A DNA stretch of 64,000 nucleotides, taken from contig NZSL01000011.1 of NCBI GenBank assembly GCA_002696735.1, positions 28,019 to 92,018 on the forward strand, given 5' to 3'. The translations under genes and the position numbers were made by a program. Within the stretch, counting starts at the first letter, position 1, and every line of letters begins with the position of its first letter. Under the pieces are notes generated by a model, which saw nothing but the letters and a program-made list of their open reading frames with translations, searched no databases and was not told where the DNA came from. Of the stretch, positions 1-9,409 are shown in pieces. The stretch is from Methylophaga sp. (GTDB lineage Bacteria; Pseudomonadota; Gammaproteobacteria; Nitrosococcales; Methylophagaceae).

Positions 1-285
1 AGAAGCCAACAAACTCTCGGTCAAACAGGAATTACAGGCAGACTGTTTTGCAGGTATCTGGGCCAATCATGCAAATGATCAACGTCAACTTTTGGAAACC
101 GGTGATATTGAAGAAGGACTAAGAGCTGCCAGTGCGATAGGGATGATACCTTGCAAAAACAATCGCAAGGTTATGTTAGCCCTGACTCATTTACCCATGG
201 CAGCTCCCAACAACGAATGCAGTGGTTTAAAACGGGATTTGAAACTGGAAGTATCGCGCGTTGTAATACATTTGCAAACGGTTAA
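1..285 (+). pseudogene. C-terminal end of a YpfJ-like neutral zinc metallopeptidase, frameshifted
   Basis: The left edge enters a gene whose translation from base 2 ([20 protein letters not shown], then [19 protein letters not shown]) matches the C-terminal half of the YpfJ/Zn_peptidase family of membrane-anchored putative metallopeptidases. The zinc-binding HExxH segment would lie left of the window. At about bases 140-145 the family sequence leaves this frame and resumes in another ([20 protein letters not shown]...[13 protein letters not shown], then TAA at 283-285). One missing base, most simply a G in the GGG run at 140-142, explains this. Without correction the frame reads on as nonsense to about 439. 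Either a real inactivating frameshift or a sequencing error in a homopolymer. Confidence 0.8.
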
Positions 286-568
286 TCCCTTTAGGAAAGA
301 GTTTCTCTATTTTAAAAATTACAGATGCTCTGCTCACCGGATGCAATATTTTGGAAGCTTAAAATGTAATATTCCCCAGTTTATATTGATAAACATACTG
401 AATACAGGTCATTTTGATGTGTTCGTTAGCATTTATTGAATGTGATTAATACCAAAAATAGACTGCATAAATTACGGTCAATTACACCTTTTGGATTATT
501 GCTTGCGGGCGCAGATACCAGCAACATAGAATGGCGCGTTTTTTCTTATAATTATTTGGAGTTTAACA

Positions 569-1120
569 ATGTCAGAACCCGTTTGGTTTAGAACCGCAGA
601 AGCCACCGTTTTTGCCAGTGAAGATCAAGGCACCGATGCGATGCCGGAAATTTTAATTGGCAGCACCAAAGGTCCGGCAGGCCAGGCATTTGCCAATTTG
701 ATGGGGCAGACAGAAGGTCACACCCGTATGTTTGCCATTCGTGCCACCAATCAACAGGTTAAACCGGCAACCATGATCGTGCCTAAAGTGACCATCAAAT
801 CGAGCAGTTATGTGGAATTGTTTGGTGGACCGGTTCAGTCGGCGGTGGCCGATGCGGTATTGGATAGCGTTATTGAAGGCGTCATACCAAAAGAACATGC
901 TGATGATTTATGTATCGTGGCGATGATTTGGATCGCGCCAGATGCGGCTGCTAATCCGGATGTTGATCGCAAGGACTTATACCGCACGAATTACGAAGCC
1001 ATGAAACTGGCCATCAAACGTGCGATGTCAGGTTCACCAACAATTGATGAACTGATTGCGAACCGCAACAAAATCCATCATGAAATGTATGATCCAGAAA
1101 CGGGTGAATCAGCCTGGTAA
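569..1120 (+). CDS. Formaldehyde-activating enzyme (Fae) family protein
   Basis: 183 residues, with the Fae-family pattern GSTKGPAGQAFANLM near residues 32-46 and VPKVTIKSSSYVELFGG followed by AVADAVLDSVIEGVIP. Fae condenses formaldehyde with tetrahydromethanopterin in cytoplasmic formaldehyde oxidation of methylotrophs. Canonical Fae carries a conserved histidine just before the first beta strand (AHIDLxIG); here the matching stretch reads DAMPEILIG, so a methionine seems to sit there. This points to a Fae-like paralogue whose role (sensing, carrying or another reaction) may differ. GGAG lies about 8 bases before the ATG, and a strong terminator follows, so it is probably monocistronic. Confidence 0.8.
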   Translation: MSEPVWFRTAEATVFASEDQGTDAMPEILIGSTKGPAGQAFANLMGQTEGHTRMFAIRATNQQVKPATMIVPKVTIKSSSYVELFGGPVQSAVADAVLDSVIEGVIPKEHADDLCIVAMIWIAPDAAANPDVDRKDLYRTNYEAMKLAIKRAMSGSPTIDELIANRNKIHHEMYDPETGESAW

Positions 1121-1140
1121 GTTAAAGCTGTATTCACTAA

Positions 1141-1176
1141 AAAACCCTCTTTGTGTGAGCAAAGAGGGTTTTTTTT
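1141..1176 (+). terminator. Rho-independent terminator of the Fae-like gene
   Basis: A perfect 9-bp stem CCCTCTTTG/CAAAGAGGG with a 6-nt loop (TGTGAG) is followed by eight T. The AAAA before the stem could make it work weakly for dacB arriving from the other side. Confidence 0.9.
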
Positions 1177-1201
1177 GGTTACAGGACAAGTAATCGTTTA
1201 T

Positions 1202-2608
1202 TTAATGCTCGTTAAATAACTTTTCATAAAAACCACGTTCAAAATCCCGAAGTGGCTTACGCGCAACATTGCGGTTGTCACTATCCGAATGATAATTGGA
1301 AAGTAACTGTACAAAGTACAATGACTTGCCTGATTTTGTATTTATTTTTCCAGCCAGATTGTAAACACCATAGATAGAACCGGTTTTTGCCGTTACTTTG
1401 CCACTCAATGGCGTATTGATCAGGCTACTGCGGTATCGCAGGGTTCCAGACTGTCCTGATACGGGTAACGTATCAACCAGTCCCAGCTCCTTATTGCTGA
1501 AGATGTACTGGACGACCTGCATTAACTGCTTGGCGGTGACTCTATTGTTACGTGATAACCCTGAACCATCCATGATAATGGCACGAGACAAATCAATACC
1601 GGCTTTTTCCTTAAATACCGCTTTGATGGCGGCCGCACCATTCTCATAACTACCAGGTTGTTTGTAATAAACACGGCCAACCGTTTTAAGCAGATTATCA
1701 GCAATCAGATTATCCGACCGTTTCATCATCAAATCGATCAGTTTCATCAATGGTTCTGATTGATGCAAGGCAATAACGGTCCCATGTGCGGTATCGTCAC
1801 GAATAATTTTGCCATGTAATCTGATTCCGGCACGATCCAGTTCCTCCTGAAGAACCTCCTTGAGATATAAGGTGGTGTTTTGTACCGCAAGATGAAAATT
1901 TACTGGCAAACGATGCGAGCCCACGCATCCATTAAGTGAGAAGTGATTTTTATTGTCGGCAGTCAGCTTGAGATCACAATCAATATTCTGATTTTCCAGG
2001 CCTTCGCGGATGATGATATCGTCAGCACTGATACTGATATATGGCGAGCCACTGGCTTTCAGCCCCTTAACGGGTGCCGGGGTAGTGCCCTCAATTTTTC
2101 CGTAGATACAGTTACCATTCATCGTAATGCTACTGGACGGGGCACTGTAACAGACACCCATAATATCCCATGGTAAGCCAACAGCACGCTCAGAGGTGTC
2201 GAAGGCGCTGCCGTTCAAATAGAGATTTCCATCGATAGTCGTTTGCTTGAGCTTAAGTTTTTCGACCAGAACACGCAGATGGGTGCGGGTGAAAGTCGGG
2301 TCTCCACTGAAATTGATTATCACATCGCGTTCAGTTGTTTCCATTGTGGTTTCAAAACGGAAATCTTTATCCAGGATCAGGCGCGCTCCCAGACCTGTAA
2401 TGATTTTCTGCAAACTGGCAGGTTGCTGGAACTGTTCAGCACGTTCAGAGTAAATTTCCTTGCCACTTGCGGTATCGACAACATACAAAGCAATATCTGC
2501 ACCTTCCGGTGTAGGCTTGCCGTTCAATGCCGGGTCAGAAAAAGTTTGTGTAGCGTGAGTAGAAACACTAAAGAAAAGCAACATTACCAGGGTGAGATAT
2601 TTGGTCAT
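1202..2608 (-). CDS. dacB: D-alanyl-D-alanine carboxypeptidase/endopeptidase (PBP4, DacB type)
   Basis: 468 residues of the S13 peptidase family (class C low-molecular-weight penicillin-binding proteins), which remove terminal D-Ala from, or cut cross-links in, periplasmic peptidoglycan. A Sec signal peptide covers about residues 1-19 (ends STHA). The three active-site motifs are intact: SxxK as S65-LQ-K68, SxN as SDN 298-300, and KTG 408-410. The insert between SxxK and SDN has the length typical of PBP4. It converges on the Fae-like gene. The start leads directly into the signal peptide, so it is considered reliable. Confidence 0.93.
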   Translation of the reverse strand: MTKYLTLVMLLFFSVSTHATQTFSDPALNGKPTPEGADIALYVVDTASGKEIYSERAEQFQQPASLQKIITGLGARLILDKDFRFETTMETTERDVIINFSGDPTFTRTHLRVLVEKLKLKQTTIDGNLYLNGSAFDTSERAVGLPWDIMGVCYSAPSSSITMNGNCIYGKIEGTTPAPVKGLKASGSPYISISADDIIIREGLENQNIDCDLKLTADNKNHFSLNGCVGSHRLPVNFHLAVQNTTLYLKEVLQEELDRAGIRLHGKIIRDDTAHGTVIALHQSEPLMKLIDLMMKRSDNLIADNLLKTVGRVYYKQPGSYENGAAAIKAVFKEKAGIDLSRAIIMDGSGLSRNNRVTAKQLMQVVQYIFSNKELGLVDTLPVSGQSGTLRYRSSLINTPLSGKVTAKTGSIYGVYNLAGKINTKSGKSLYFVQLLSNYHSDSDNRNVARKPLRDFERGFYEKLFNEH

Positions 2609-2736
2609 ACAGTCCAGTGATACATGAGTTTTAAGTTAAAAGATTGCAAAGCCTATCATGAAATTCAGCATTTGATTTGAAACAAAAAGCTAAGCTTGGA
2701 GAAACGCCGACAACAACAGCGATTGGCTGTTGAATC

Positions 2737-3108
2737 TTAAGTGTACATCGGTTTGTTTTCGGCCACATTCATCCAGCCTTTGGCTATACGGTAGATAACC
2801 CAAATCGCATTGGCCAGCAGAATGAAAACCCCGATAACTACAGCACTCAATAAAGCACCTATCAAGCCCCACAAAAGACAAAACCAGAAGGTACGGATCT
2901 GCCAGCGAAAATGTGATTCAAGCCACGTACCACGCACATCATCGCGTTTGATGTAGTTCATGATAACGGCCACCAGGAACGTTAAACCAACAATAAAGGA
3001 TGCTGCCTGCAGGGCATAAATAACAATCGTCAGTGTTTTGGCTTGATTTGAATTATCGTTCATAACGGGGGCTGGGGAAGGATTGGGAATAATTCTGGGT
3101 TCAGACAT
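2737..3108 (-). CDS. Small membrane protein, DUF4870-like
   Basis: 123 residues. A Pro/Asn-rich N-terminus of about 25 residues is followed by three hydrophobic segments (roughly 27-48, 72-90 and 92-108) and the intervening pattern NYIKRDDVRGTWLESHFRWQ, typical of small inner-membrane proteins in the DUF4870/YIP1-like group. No catalytic motif is visible and the function is unknown. An AAGGA-type ribosome site precedes the ATG. It lies behind dacB on the same strand with a 128-bp gap, so co-transcription is possible but not shown. Confidence 0.7.
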   Translation of the reverse strand: MSEPRIIPNPSPAPVMNDNSNQAKTLTIVIYALQAASFIVGLTFLVAVIMNYIKRDDVRGTWLESHFRWQIRTFWFCLLWGLIGALLSAVVIGVFILLANAIWVIYRIAKGWMNVAENKPMYT

Positions 3109-3235
3109 GAAATATCCTTTGGTTATCTGCCTGCAAGGATAAATCTTTTGCAGGCAGATACCAAAACTTTATCTCAGGAAAAAACTATGTTGGAGTGAAA
3201 TTTTGCTATATCGCTATTTTAATTAAGAAGTGAAA

Positions 3236-3475
3236 TTAGTTAAGCGTTTCATGTGGAGTGGAGTTAGAGCAATGAGAGCATTCACTGATTAGATGAGCCT
3301 GGTTGTAAAACTTTCTTCTGGCAACATGAATTGCCGTTTTACAATCTGGCAAATCACCCAATTGAATGCGATCAATCATTGGGGGTAAATTGGGACATGT
3401 TTCTGGACACACATGATGAGTGTCACATCCCTTGTTAGGAAGCTTAGGATTTGAATCTAGGTAATAACTTGTCAT
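3236..3475 (-). CDS. Cysteine-rich mini-protein, copy 1
   Basis: 79 residues with six cysteines arranged C-x4-C-x3-C and, near the C-terminus, C-x2-C, plus histidines between them (CDTHHVCPETCPNLPP; SECSHCSN). No signal peptide, so presumably cytoplasmic; the pattern suggests metal binding. A close homologue lies at 52847-53074, sharing YLDSNPKLPN, VCPETCPNLP, RIQLG and ARRKFYNQAHLI. GGGAG stands 7 bases before the ATG. I do not recognise a named family, but conservation between the copies argues that both are real genes. Confidence 0.65.
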   Translation of the reverse strand: MTSYYLDSNPKLPNKGCDTHHVCPETCPNLPPMIDRIQLGDLPDCKTAIHVARRKFYNQAHLISECSHCSNSTPHETLN

Positions 3476-3936
3476 ATCGATATCTCCCTGATCTTATCAA
3501 CATCTTTGTTTTCCGTTAGGCCAATATTGAACTAACAGGTAAGTCACATATTTATTATTACTCTTACAACCCCAGTTACCGTAAATGAATAATTCCTGTT
3601 TTCACAGGAAACTTTACCCGTCAACACCTAAGGAAAACAGAAAACCCATGAATTTACAACAGCTTGGAGCCGTTAATTCAGACTCTTAATTTAAAGTTAT
3701 TTAAACAAAATAACGATTTCCCGCAAAAAAATGATAACCACGTCACACTTTCTGCGCAATAAATGCTGACAATAATCCAAAAATGTTAACTCCGTCACAT
3801 TTTTTTATGGATATTAATCGTTTTTATCGATTGTTTTTGTATGAATAAACTGTTTTGCAGGTTAATCCGTTGTGAGTATTGTGGCAACCCTGAACAACTA
3901 AGCCACTACAACAAAACTATATAGGGATTTAATCAT
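3476..3936. other. Intergenic region upstream of gnd
   Basis: 461 bp between the divergent mini-protein gene and gnd. AT-rich, without a convincing ORF, RNA gene or strong hairpin. It presumably holds both promoters, but I cannot place -35/-10 boxes with confidence. AGGGATT lies about 6 bases before the gnd ATG. Confidence 0.5.
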
Positions 3937-5397
3937 ATGAAAACAACCCGTCAAACCGCTGACATTGGTATCGTCGGACTTGCTGTCATGGGCCAGAATC
4001 TGGCTTTAAATATGAACGATAAAGGTTTTACCGTTGCTGTTTACAACCGAACAGCCACGAAAGTAGACGAGTTCATGCAGGGCCCTGCAAATGGTTCCAG
4101 AATTATTGCCTGTCACGATTTGAAAGCGTTTACTGAATCATTGCAACGGCCCAGGAGGGTTATGTTGATGGTAAAGGCAGGGGATGTGGTCGACAGCTTT
4201 ATCCAGCAACTTTTACCGTATCTGGAGAAAGGTGACATTATCATAGATGGTGGTAACTCTTTGTTTAATGACAGCGATCGCCGTACTCAGGAATTACATC
4301 AGCAAGGGATTCTGTTTATTGGCAGTGGTGTGTCTGGTGGTGAAGAGGGGGCCCGACATGGACCATCTTTAATGCCGGGGGGCAACAAGGCTGCCTGGCC
4401 AGCAATAAAAGATATATTCCAATCAATCTCTGCGCAGGTTGATGGTGAGCCTTGCTGTGACTGGGTAGGAAATGATGGGGCAGGCCATTATGTGAAGATG
4501 GTGCATAACGGTATTGAATATGGCGATATGCAACTGATTTGTGAAGCTTATCAGATGATGCGAGAAGGCATGGGCCTGTCGGGGGACGAAATACAGCAAG
4601 TCTTTGCCGAATGGAATGATGGTGTGCTGGATTCCTATCTGATTGAAATTACTCGCGACATTCTTAAAGTAAAAGAACCTGATGGCAGTTTGTTAATCGA
4701 TCATATTCTGGATACCGCAGGTCAAAAAGGTACCGGAAAATGGACGGGCATGAATGCATTGGATTTAGGCACGCCTTTAACATTGATAGGTGAGGCGGTA
4801 TTTGCCCGTTGTTTGTCAGCGTTGAAAGATGAACGGGTTACGGCATCTCGCGTATTACCGGCTAAGGCGGTTGCTTTTACTGGTGATAAACGTGAAATGA
4901 TTGATGCCGTTCGGGATGCACTTTATGCCTCCAAAATCATTTCCTATGCCCAAGGCTATATGTTAATGCGTGAAGCAGCGGCAACTTATGGTTGGGAGTT
5001 GAATTATGGCGGTATTGCGATGATGTGGCGTGGTGGCTGTATTATTCGGAGCCAGTTTTTATCCAAAATCCGTGACGCTTTTGAGCGGAATCCGAATTTG
5101 CAGAACCTATTGCTGGATGAGTTCTTTATTGACGCCATCAGCGAAGCATTGCCGGGCTGGAGAAAAGCGGTCGTTACAGCGATTGACGTTGGTGTGCCGG
5201 TACCTACCTTCAGCAGTGCTTTGTCATTTTATGATGGTTATCGCAGTAAACGTTTGCCAGCCAATTTGTTACAGGCACAACGCGATTATTTTGGTGCCCA
5301 TACATACGAACGACTCGATAAACCCCGAGGTGAATTTTTTCACACCAACTGGACAGGACGCGGTGGAAATATATCTTCCAGCAACTACGATGTCTGA
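3937..5397 (+). CDS. gnd: 6-phosphogluconate dehydrogenase, decarboxylating
   Basis: 486 residues, full length for the long (about 470-residue) form. It oxidises 6-phosphogluconate to ribulose 5-phosphate and CO2 with NADP. Visible features are the N-terminal Rossmann motif [12 protein letters not shown] (14-25), the substrate signature [19 protein letters not shown] near 130-150, the catalytic lysine in [13 protein letters not shown] near 190, and GQKGTGKWT near 260. In ribulose-monophosphate methylotrophs this enzyme closes the dissimilatory cycle that oxidises formaldehyde, which suits the nearby Fae homologue. No zwf or pgl lies beside it. Confidence 0.95.
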   Translation: MKTTRQTADIGIVGLAVMGQNLALNMNDKGFTVAVYNRTATKVDEFMQGPANGSRIIACHDLKAFTESLQRPRRVMLMVKAGDVVDSFIQQLLPYLEKGDIIIDGGNSLFNDSDRRTQELHQQGILFIGSGVSGGEEGARHGPSLMPGGNKAAWPAIKDIFQSISAQVDGEPCCDWVGNDGAGHYVKMVHNGIEYGDMQLICEAYQMMREGMGLSGDEIQQVFAEWNDGVLDSYLIEITRDILKVKEPDGSLLIDHILDTAGQKGTGKWTGMNALDLGTPLTLIGEAVFARCLSALKDERVTASRVLPAKAVAFTGDKREMIDAVRDALYASKIISYAQGYMLMREAAATYGWELNYGGIAMMWRGGCIIRSQFLSKIRDAFERNPNLQNLLLDEFFIDAISEALPGWRKAVVTAIDVGVPVPTFSSALSFYDGYRSKRLPANLLQAQRDYFGAHTYERLDKPRGEFFHTNWTGRGGNISSSNYDV

Positions 5398-5409
5398 ATG
5401 TGTTTCACG

Positions 5410-5443
5410 CCTCAGTGATATGGCTCCTGTCATATCATTGAGG
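5410..5443. terminator. Hairpin between gnd and kdpE, probable terminator
   Basis: Arms CCTCAGTGATATG and CATATCATTGAGG pair over 13 bp with one wobble, around the loop GCTCCTGT. It lies between two convergent genes. There is no clean T tract, so the terminator call is tentative. The loop resembles that of the REP-like hairpin at 13251. Confidence 0.5.
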
Positions 5444-5472
5444 TAGATTTAAGGTGAAATGAGTTTTTTAAT

Positions 5473-6150
5473 TTAAACTTTAAACCGGTATCCCACACCT
5501 TGAACGGTTTCAATAAATCTTGGTTGTATAGGTTCTTCACCAAGTTTATGGCGTAACTGGCGTACCAGAACACGTAAATAATGTGTTTCATCAACAAAGC
5601 TTTCACCCCAGATGGTCTGGGTTAAAAAACGATGGGTCAGGATATGCCCTGGCTGTTCTGTGAGTAATCGAAGCAACTCGAATTCTTTACGAGATAAATG
5701 AATTATTCTGTCATCCAGTTTGACCTGATATTCCGCTAAATCGATAAACAGGCCATTGATTTCACGTTTACTGCTAGAAGCTACAGTATTGTCACTTATT
5801 CTCAGTAACGCTCTAACCCGAGCCATCAACTCACTGATGCCAAACGGTTTGGTGACATAATCATTAGCACCGGCATCCAATGCCTGCACTTTTTCATCTT
5901 CGCTGGATCGAACAGACAGAACAATAATCGGGATCTGTGACCATTTACGTAATGCTTTTATAACATCCTGTCCATCCATATCCGGCAAACCTAAGTCCAC
6001 AATCAACAGGTCAACCTTTTGTTCGACCATAATGGCTAATCCTTGTTCACCGAGCCTGGCTTCCAGCACCACATGATGATGTGCTTCAAGACTGATCCTC
6101 AAAAATTTCTTAATCTGAGCTTCGTCTTCTATGAGTAATATTGTGGCCAT
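5473..6150 (-). CDS. kdpE: KdpE-type response regulator
   Basis: 225 residues of the OmpR/PhoB class. Receiver domain about 3-115 with the acidic pair E8/D9, phospho-acceptor D52 in IVDLGLPD, and the conserved lysine in YVTKPFG. C-terminal winged helix about 130-225 (LSRKEFELLRLL, THRFLTQTIWG, LRQLRHKLGEEP, ETVQGVGYRFKV). The LGLPDMDGQDVIKALRKWSQIPIIVLSVR region is typical of KdpE. It follows the kinase gene on the same strand, 58 bp downstream, and probably forms an operon with it. No kdpFABC targets are in the window; the likely local targets are trkH-trkA. Confidence 0.88.
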   Translation of the reverse strand: MATILLIEDEAQIKKFLRISLEAHHHVVLEARLGEQGLAIMVEQKVDLLIVDLGLPDMDGQDVIKALRKWSQIPIIVLSVRSSEDEKVQALDAGANDYVTKPFGISELMARVRALLRISDNTVASSSKREINGLFIDLAEYQVKLDDRIIHLSRKEFELLRLLTEQPGHILTHRFLTQTIWGESFVDETHYLRVLVRQLRHKLGEEPIQPRFIETVQGVGYRFKV

Positions 6151-6208
6151 GTAAATACTCTGTGGAGGTTAGGACTTATTGATCTTTCATATTCACCACT
6201 GCTGGCGG

Positions 6209-7705
6209 CTATGACAGATCAACAGCCCCTTGGTTATTTGGTAGCTTGATCCGCATCATCGTGCCTTTGCCATATGGATTATCCAATGCCATCACCTCGC
6301 CACCATGCGCTTCAACCATGCCGCGGCAAATTGCCAGGCCCATTCCAGTGCCCGGTAAACTGGATTCGTGTCGATCACCTTGAGCAAGGCTGTAAAACAT
6401 ATTGAATACTTTTTCCTTTTCAGTATCGGCAATACCCGGTCCGTTATCGATAATATCCAGCGTTATCCAATTGTCATCATGCTGAACGATTAACTTTATT
6501 GCCAATTCTGCTGTGTTATGGCGAATGGCATTATCAAGCAGATTGAAAATGGCTTGTTCGATAATTAAACCCTGAACATAAAGCATCGGGGTATCTTCTG
6601 TTAATTCAAGCTCGAATTGCACATTATCTAATTGATGGCCCAACCGTCTTATAGCACCGTTAATCAGATCGTCGATATCCATCCATTCACGATTCAGGTT
6701 CAGTTTACCCTGGCTCAGACGAGTCATATCAAGCAGATTCTGAATATGACGGTCCAACCTGTGCGCTTCATCTTCAATGGTCTGGATCAGCAGCTGCTGA
6801 TCATCAGTCGATAAATGCTGAGCATATTCACGTAATGACGAACTCGCCCCGATAATGGAAGAGAGGGGGGTACGTAAATCATGTGAAACTGAAGAAAGTA
6901 ATGTGGCACGTAGTTGTTCTGTTTCTGCCAGTAATTTGGTTTGTGAGAGTTCCGCCACCAGCATGGTACGGTGTAATACCACTGCGGTTAGCTGGCAGAA
7001 CGTTTCTGTAGCCGTAATTTGCTTGTCATTAATGCGTTCATTAATGGCCACCAGGCCAAGCTGTCTGCCATCCCAGCTAAGTGGAAAAAACAACCATCCC
7101 TTGTGCCAGGTTTCACCGTCCAGATGTTTGGATAGCATTAATTTAAAAACTTCTTCACCAGGATGACCACTCGATATGCCCTCCGGGTGCAAAATCAATT
7201 TAGACTCCTGCTGAATGGCAATCACCACACGACCATCATTGCTCAGAACTCGCCGTAAGGCCTCCAATAAAATTTCGATAGTGGTTTCAGTGTTGGTCGC
7301 GAAAGAGAGCTTTTGACTGAACTCATAGAAATGAGACAGCCGGTTTAATGCCATTTCCTGCTTGGCTATAGCTTCGCGCATTTGCGTCGCTAAATGTGCC
7401 GTCATCAATGCCACCATCAAAAATATAATTAATGTGGCGACATCCGCTTTGTGCAGAATATTAAAAGTGTAATAAGGCTCAGTAAAAAAGTAATTGAAAG
7501 CCATAAAGCTGAACAAGCTGCTTAATAAAGCCGGACCAAAACTGGTTTTGGCTGATATCAGCAACACACCCGCCAGAAACAGTAATAACAGACTGGTGTA
7601 GGGCAGATAACGGTTAAGCACCTGGGCAAACAACACGATCACAAAAATCAATCCGATCGCGAGCAGATAATGTTTGAGCGGAGTATTAGTTGGAAGAAAA
7701 CGCAT
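6209..7705 (-). CDS. KdpD-like sensor histidine kinase lacking the N-terminal KdpD/Usp domains
   Basis: About 498 residues from the ATG at 7705 (516 if the ATG at 7759 is used; neither has a good ribosome site). It contains the four-helix DUF4118 region of KdpD (LLLLFLAGVLL to FLMVALMTAHL), a GAF-like segment, HisKA with SVSHDLRTPLSSIIGASSSLREY (phospho-accepting H, residue 275 in the short form) and an ATPase domain with N, G1 (DNGPGI) and G2 (GTGMGLAICRGMV) boxes. Full KdpD is about 900 residues; the cytoplasmic KdpD and Usp domains are absent. Divergent from trkH. Confidence 0.85.
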   Translation of the reverse strand: MRFLPTNTPLKHYLLAIGLIFVIVLFAQVLNRYLPYTSLLLLFLAGVLLISAKTSFGPALLSSLFSFMAFNYFFTEPYYTFNILHKADVATLIIFLMVALMTAHLATQMREAIAKQEMALNRLSHFYEFSQKLSFATNTETTIEILLEALRRVLSNDGRVVIAIQQESKLILHPEGISSGHPGEEVFKLMLSKHLDGETWHKGWLFFPLSWDGRQLGLVAINERINDKQITATETFCQLTAVVLHRTMLVAELSQTKLLAETEQLRATLLSSVSHDLRTPLSSIIGASSSLREYAQHLSTDDQQLLIQTIEDEAHRLDRHIQNLLDMTRLSQGKLNLNREWMDIDDLINGAIRRLGHQLDNVQFELELTEDTPMLYVQGLIIEQAIFNLLDNAIRHNTAELAIKLIVQHDDNWITLDIIDNGPGIADTEKEKVFNMFYSLAQGDRHESSLPGTGMGLAICRGMVEAHGGEVMALDNPYGKGTMMRIKLPNNQGAVDLS

Positions 7706-7947
7706 AGCTGATCGCTTTTTCTGGAAAATTCTTAAAGTTGTTTTAACAATAAATCGCATTTAAAAAAGTAAAATTTATATAAAATTTTTATCTTTTTTTT
7801 AGCTGACTTTCAGTCTCCTGAAACCAATAATCCATTCACGTTGATTATAGGGATGAATAGACTGATGTTAAGTTTTACCAAGTTGTTTCAAAGGCATATT
7901 ACACCGTGTGTTGCTTGGCTTACATTTTTGATTGAGGTCGTAAGCTA

Positions 7948-9393
7948 ATGCATTGGCGAGCCATCATCCGGTTATTTGGTTTGCTGTTGATGTTTTACAG
8001 TCTCAGCTTTCTGCCTTCATTAATCGTTTCATGGATCTACAGCGATGGACAATGGATAACCTTTATCGGGTCCAGCCTGATTGTGTTTTTATTGGGATTA
8101 TCGTTGTGGCTAAGCAACTATCATCAACGTCAGGAATTATCCGTTCGTGATGGCTTTCTGGTCGTGACACTCTTCTGGTTTATATTGGGGCTGGTCGGCG
8201 CTTTACCCTTTTACCTCAGTCTGCATCTGGGTTTTACCGATGCGGTATTCGAATCCATTTCAGGATTTACCACCACGGGCGCGACCGTTATTGTTGGGTT
8301 AGATCAATTACCCCAATCAATTTTATATCATCGACAACAAATCCAATGGTTAGGCGGCATGGGGATTATCGTTCTGGCGGTCGCCATTCTGCCTTTATTA
8401 GGCGTCGGGGGCATGCAGCTGTATCGAGCGGAAACTTCCGGCGTTGCCAAAAATGAAAAAATGACACCCAGAATCGCTGAAACTGCCCGTTCCCTGTGGC
8501 TGATCTATCTGTTACTTACGGTGTGTTGTGCGTTAGCTTACTGGTTTGCAGGGATGAGTTTCTTCGATGCGGTAGGCCACGCCTTTACTACCGTGGCAAC
8601 CGGAGGCTTTTCTACTCATGACGACAGTATCGGCTATTTTAACAGTCCACTTATTGAAGCTATCGCAATCGTATTTATGTTAGCTGGCGGGGTGAACTTT
8701 GCCGTGCATTTTTTAGTGTTAAGACGCAAGCTAATATCTTCATATGCCGAAGATCCGGAAGTAAGAACTTTTGGATTATTGTTTGTGTTTGCCAGTATTT
8801 TTATTGCGATAAGCCTGTATTTCGCCGGGGTGTATTCTGGCGGATGGGAAGCGCTTCGTTATGCTGCGTTTCAGGTGGCTTCCATTATGACCAGTACCGG
8901 TTTTGGTACGGCGGTATTCGCGGAATGGCCATTACACATCCCGTTAATTCTGGTGATTTTGTCATTTATTGGTGGATGTGCCGGTTCAACCGCAGGTGGC
9001 ATTAAAGTTATGCGTATCATGTTGCTGGCGAAACTGGGTTTACGGCAACTCGAGTTATTGGTGCATCCTCGCTCCGTATCTGTGGTGAAGTTGGGAAAAC
9101 GGCCAATATCTGAAACAGTATTGTTTTCGATTTGGGGTTTTTATGTGCTTTATATTGTCACAGCATTGATGCTGACAGTTGCAATGATGGCAGCCGGCCT
9201 TGATTTGATTTCAGCTTTTGGGGCAGTGGTTGCAACGATCAATCTTCTGGGCCCGGGTTTAGGAGAGGTTGCCTCGAATTTTGCCACAATGGATGCCACG
9301 GTTAAATGGCTCGGGATCTTCGCAATGCTGGTAGGACGCCTGGAAGTGTTCACCTTGTTGATTCTATTTCTGCCAGCCTATTGGCGCAATTAA
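7948..9393 (+). CDS. trkH: Trk potassium uptake system membrane subunit TrkH
   Basis: 481 residues, the usual length, with about ten membrane segments and the four pore loops of the SKT superfamily, each carrying a filter glycine: TTTGATV near 110, TVATGGFST near 215, SIMTSTGFGT near 320 and INLLGPGLG near 430. It forms the K+-conducting pore and works with the cytosolic gating ring TrkA, encoded 16 bp downstream. GAGG precedes the ATG by about 10 bases. The gene is divergent from the KdpD-like kinase, with 242 bp between the chosen starts, which probably holds both promoters. Confidence 0.95.
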   Translation: MHWRAIIRLFGLLLMFYSLSFLPSLIVSWIYSDGQWITFIGSSLIVFLLGLSLWLSNYHQRQELSVRDGFLVVTLFWFILGLVGALPFYLSLHLGFTDAVFESISGFTTTGATVIVGLDQLPQSILYHRQQIQWLGGMGIIVLAVAILPLLGVGGMQLYRAETSGVAKNEKMTPRIAETARSLWLIYLLLTVCCALAYWFAGMSFFDAVGHAFTTVATGGFSTHDDSIGYFNSPLIEAIAIVFMLAGGVNFAVHFLVLRRKLISSYAEDPEVRTFGLLFVFASIFIAISLYFAGVYSGGWEALRYAAFQVASIMTSTGFGTAVFAEWPLHIPLILVILSFIGGCAGSTAGGIKVMRIMLLAKLGLRQLELLVHPRSVSVVKLGKRPISETVLFSIWGFYVLYIVTALMLTVAMMAAGLDLISAFGAVVATINLLGPGLGEVASNFATMDATVKWLGIFAMLVGRLEVFTLLILFLPAYWRN

Positions 9394-9409
9394 CAGAGAG
9401 GTTTTGCAG

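Noticed and set aside
92..439. 115-codon ORF at the left edge as an independent gene
   Set aside because: Its first third is the reading frame of the metallopeptidase and the rest is that gene's out-of-frame shadow after the frameshift; no ribosome site or family match.
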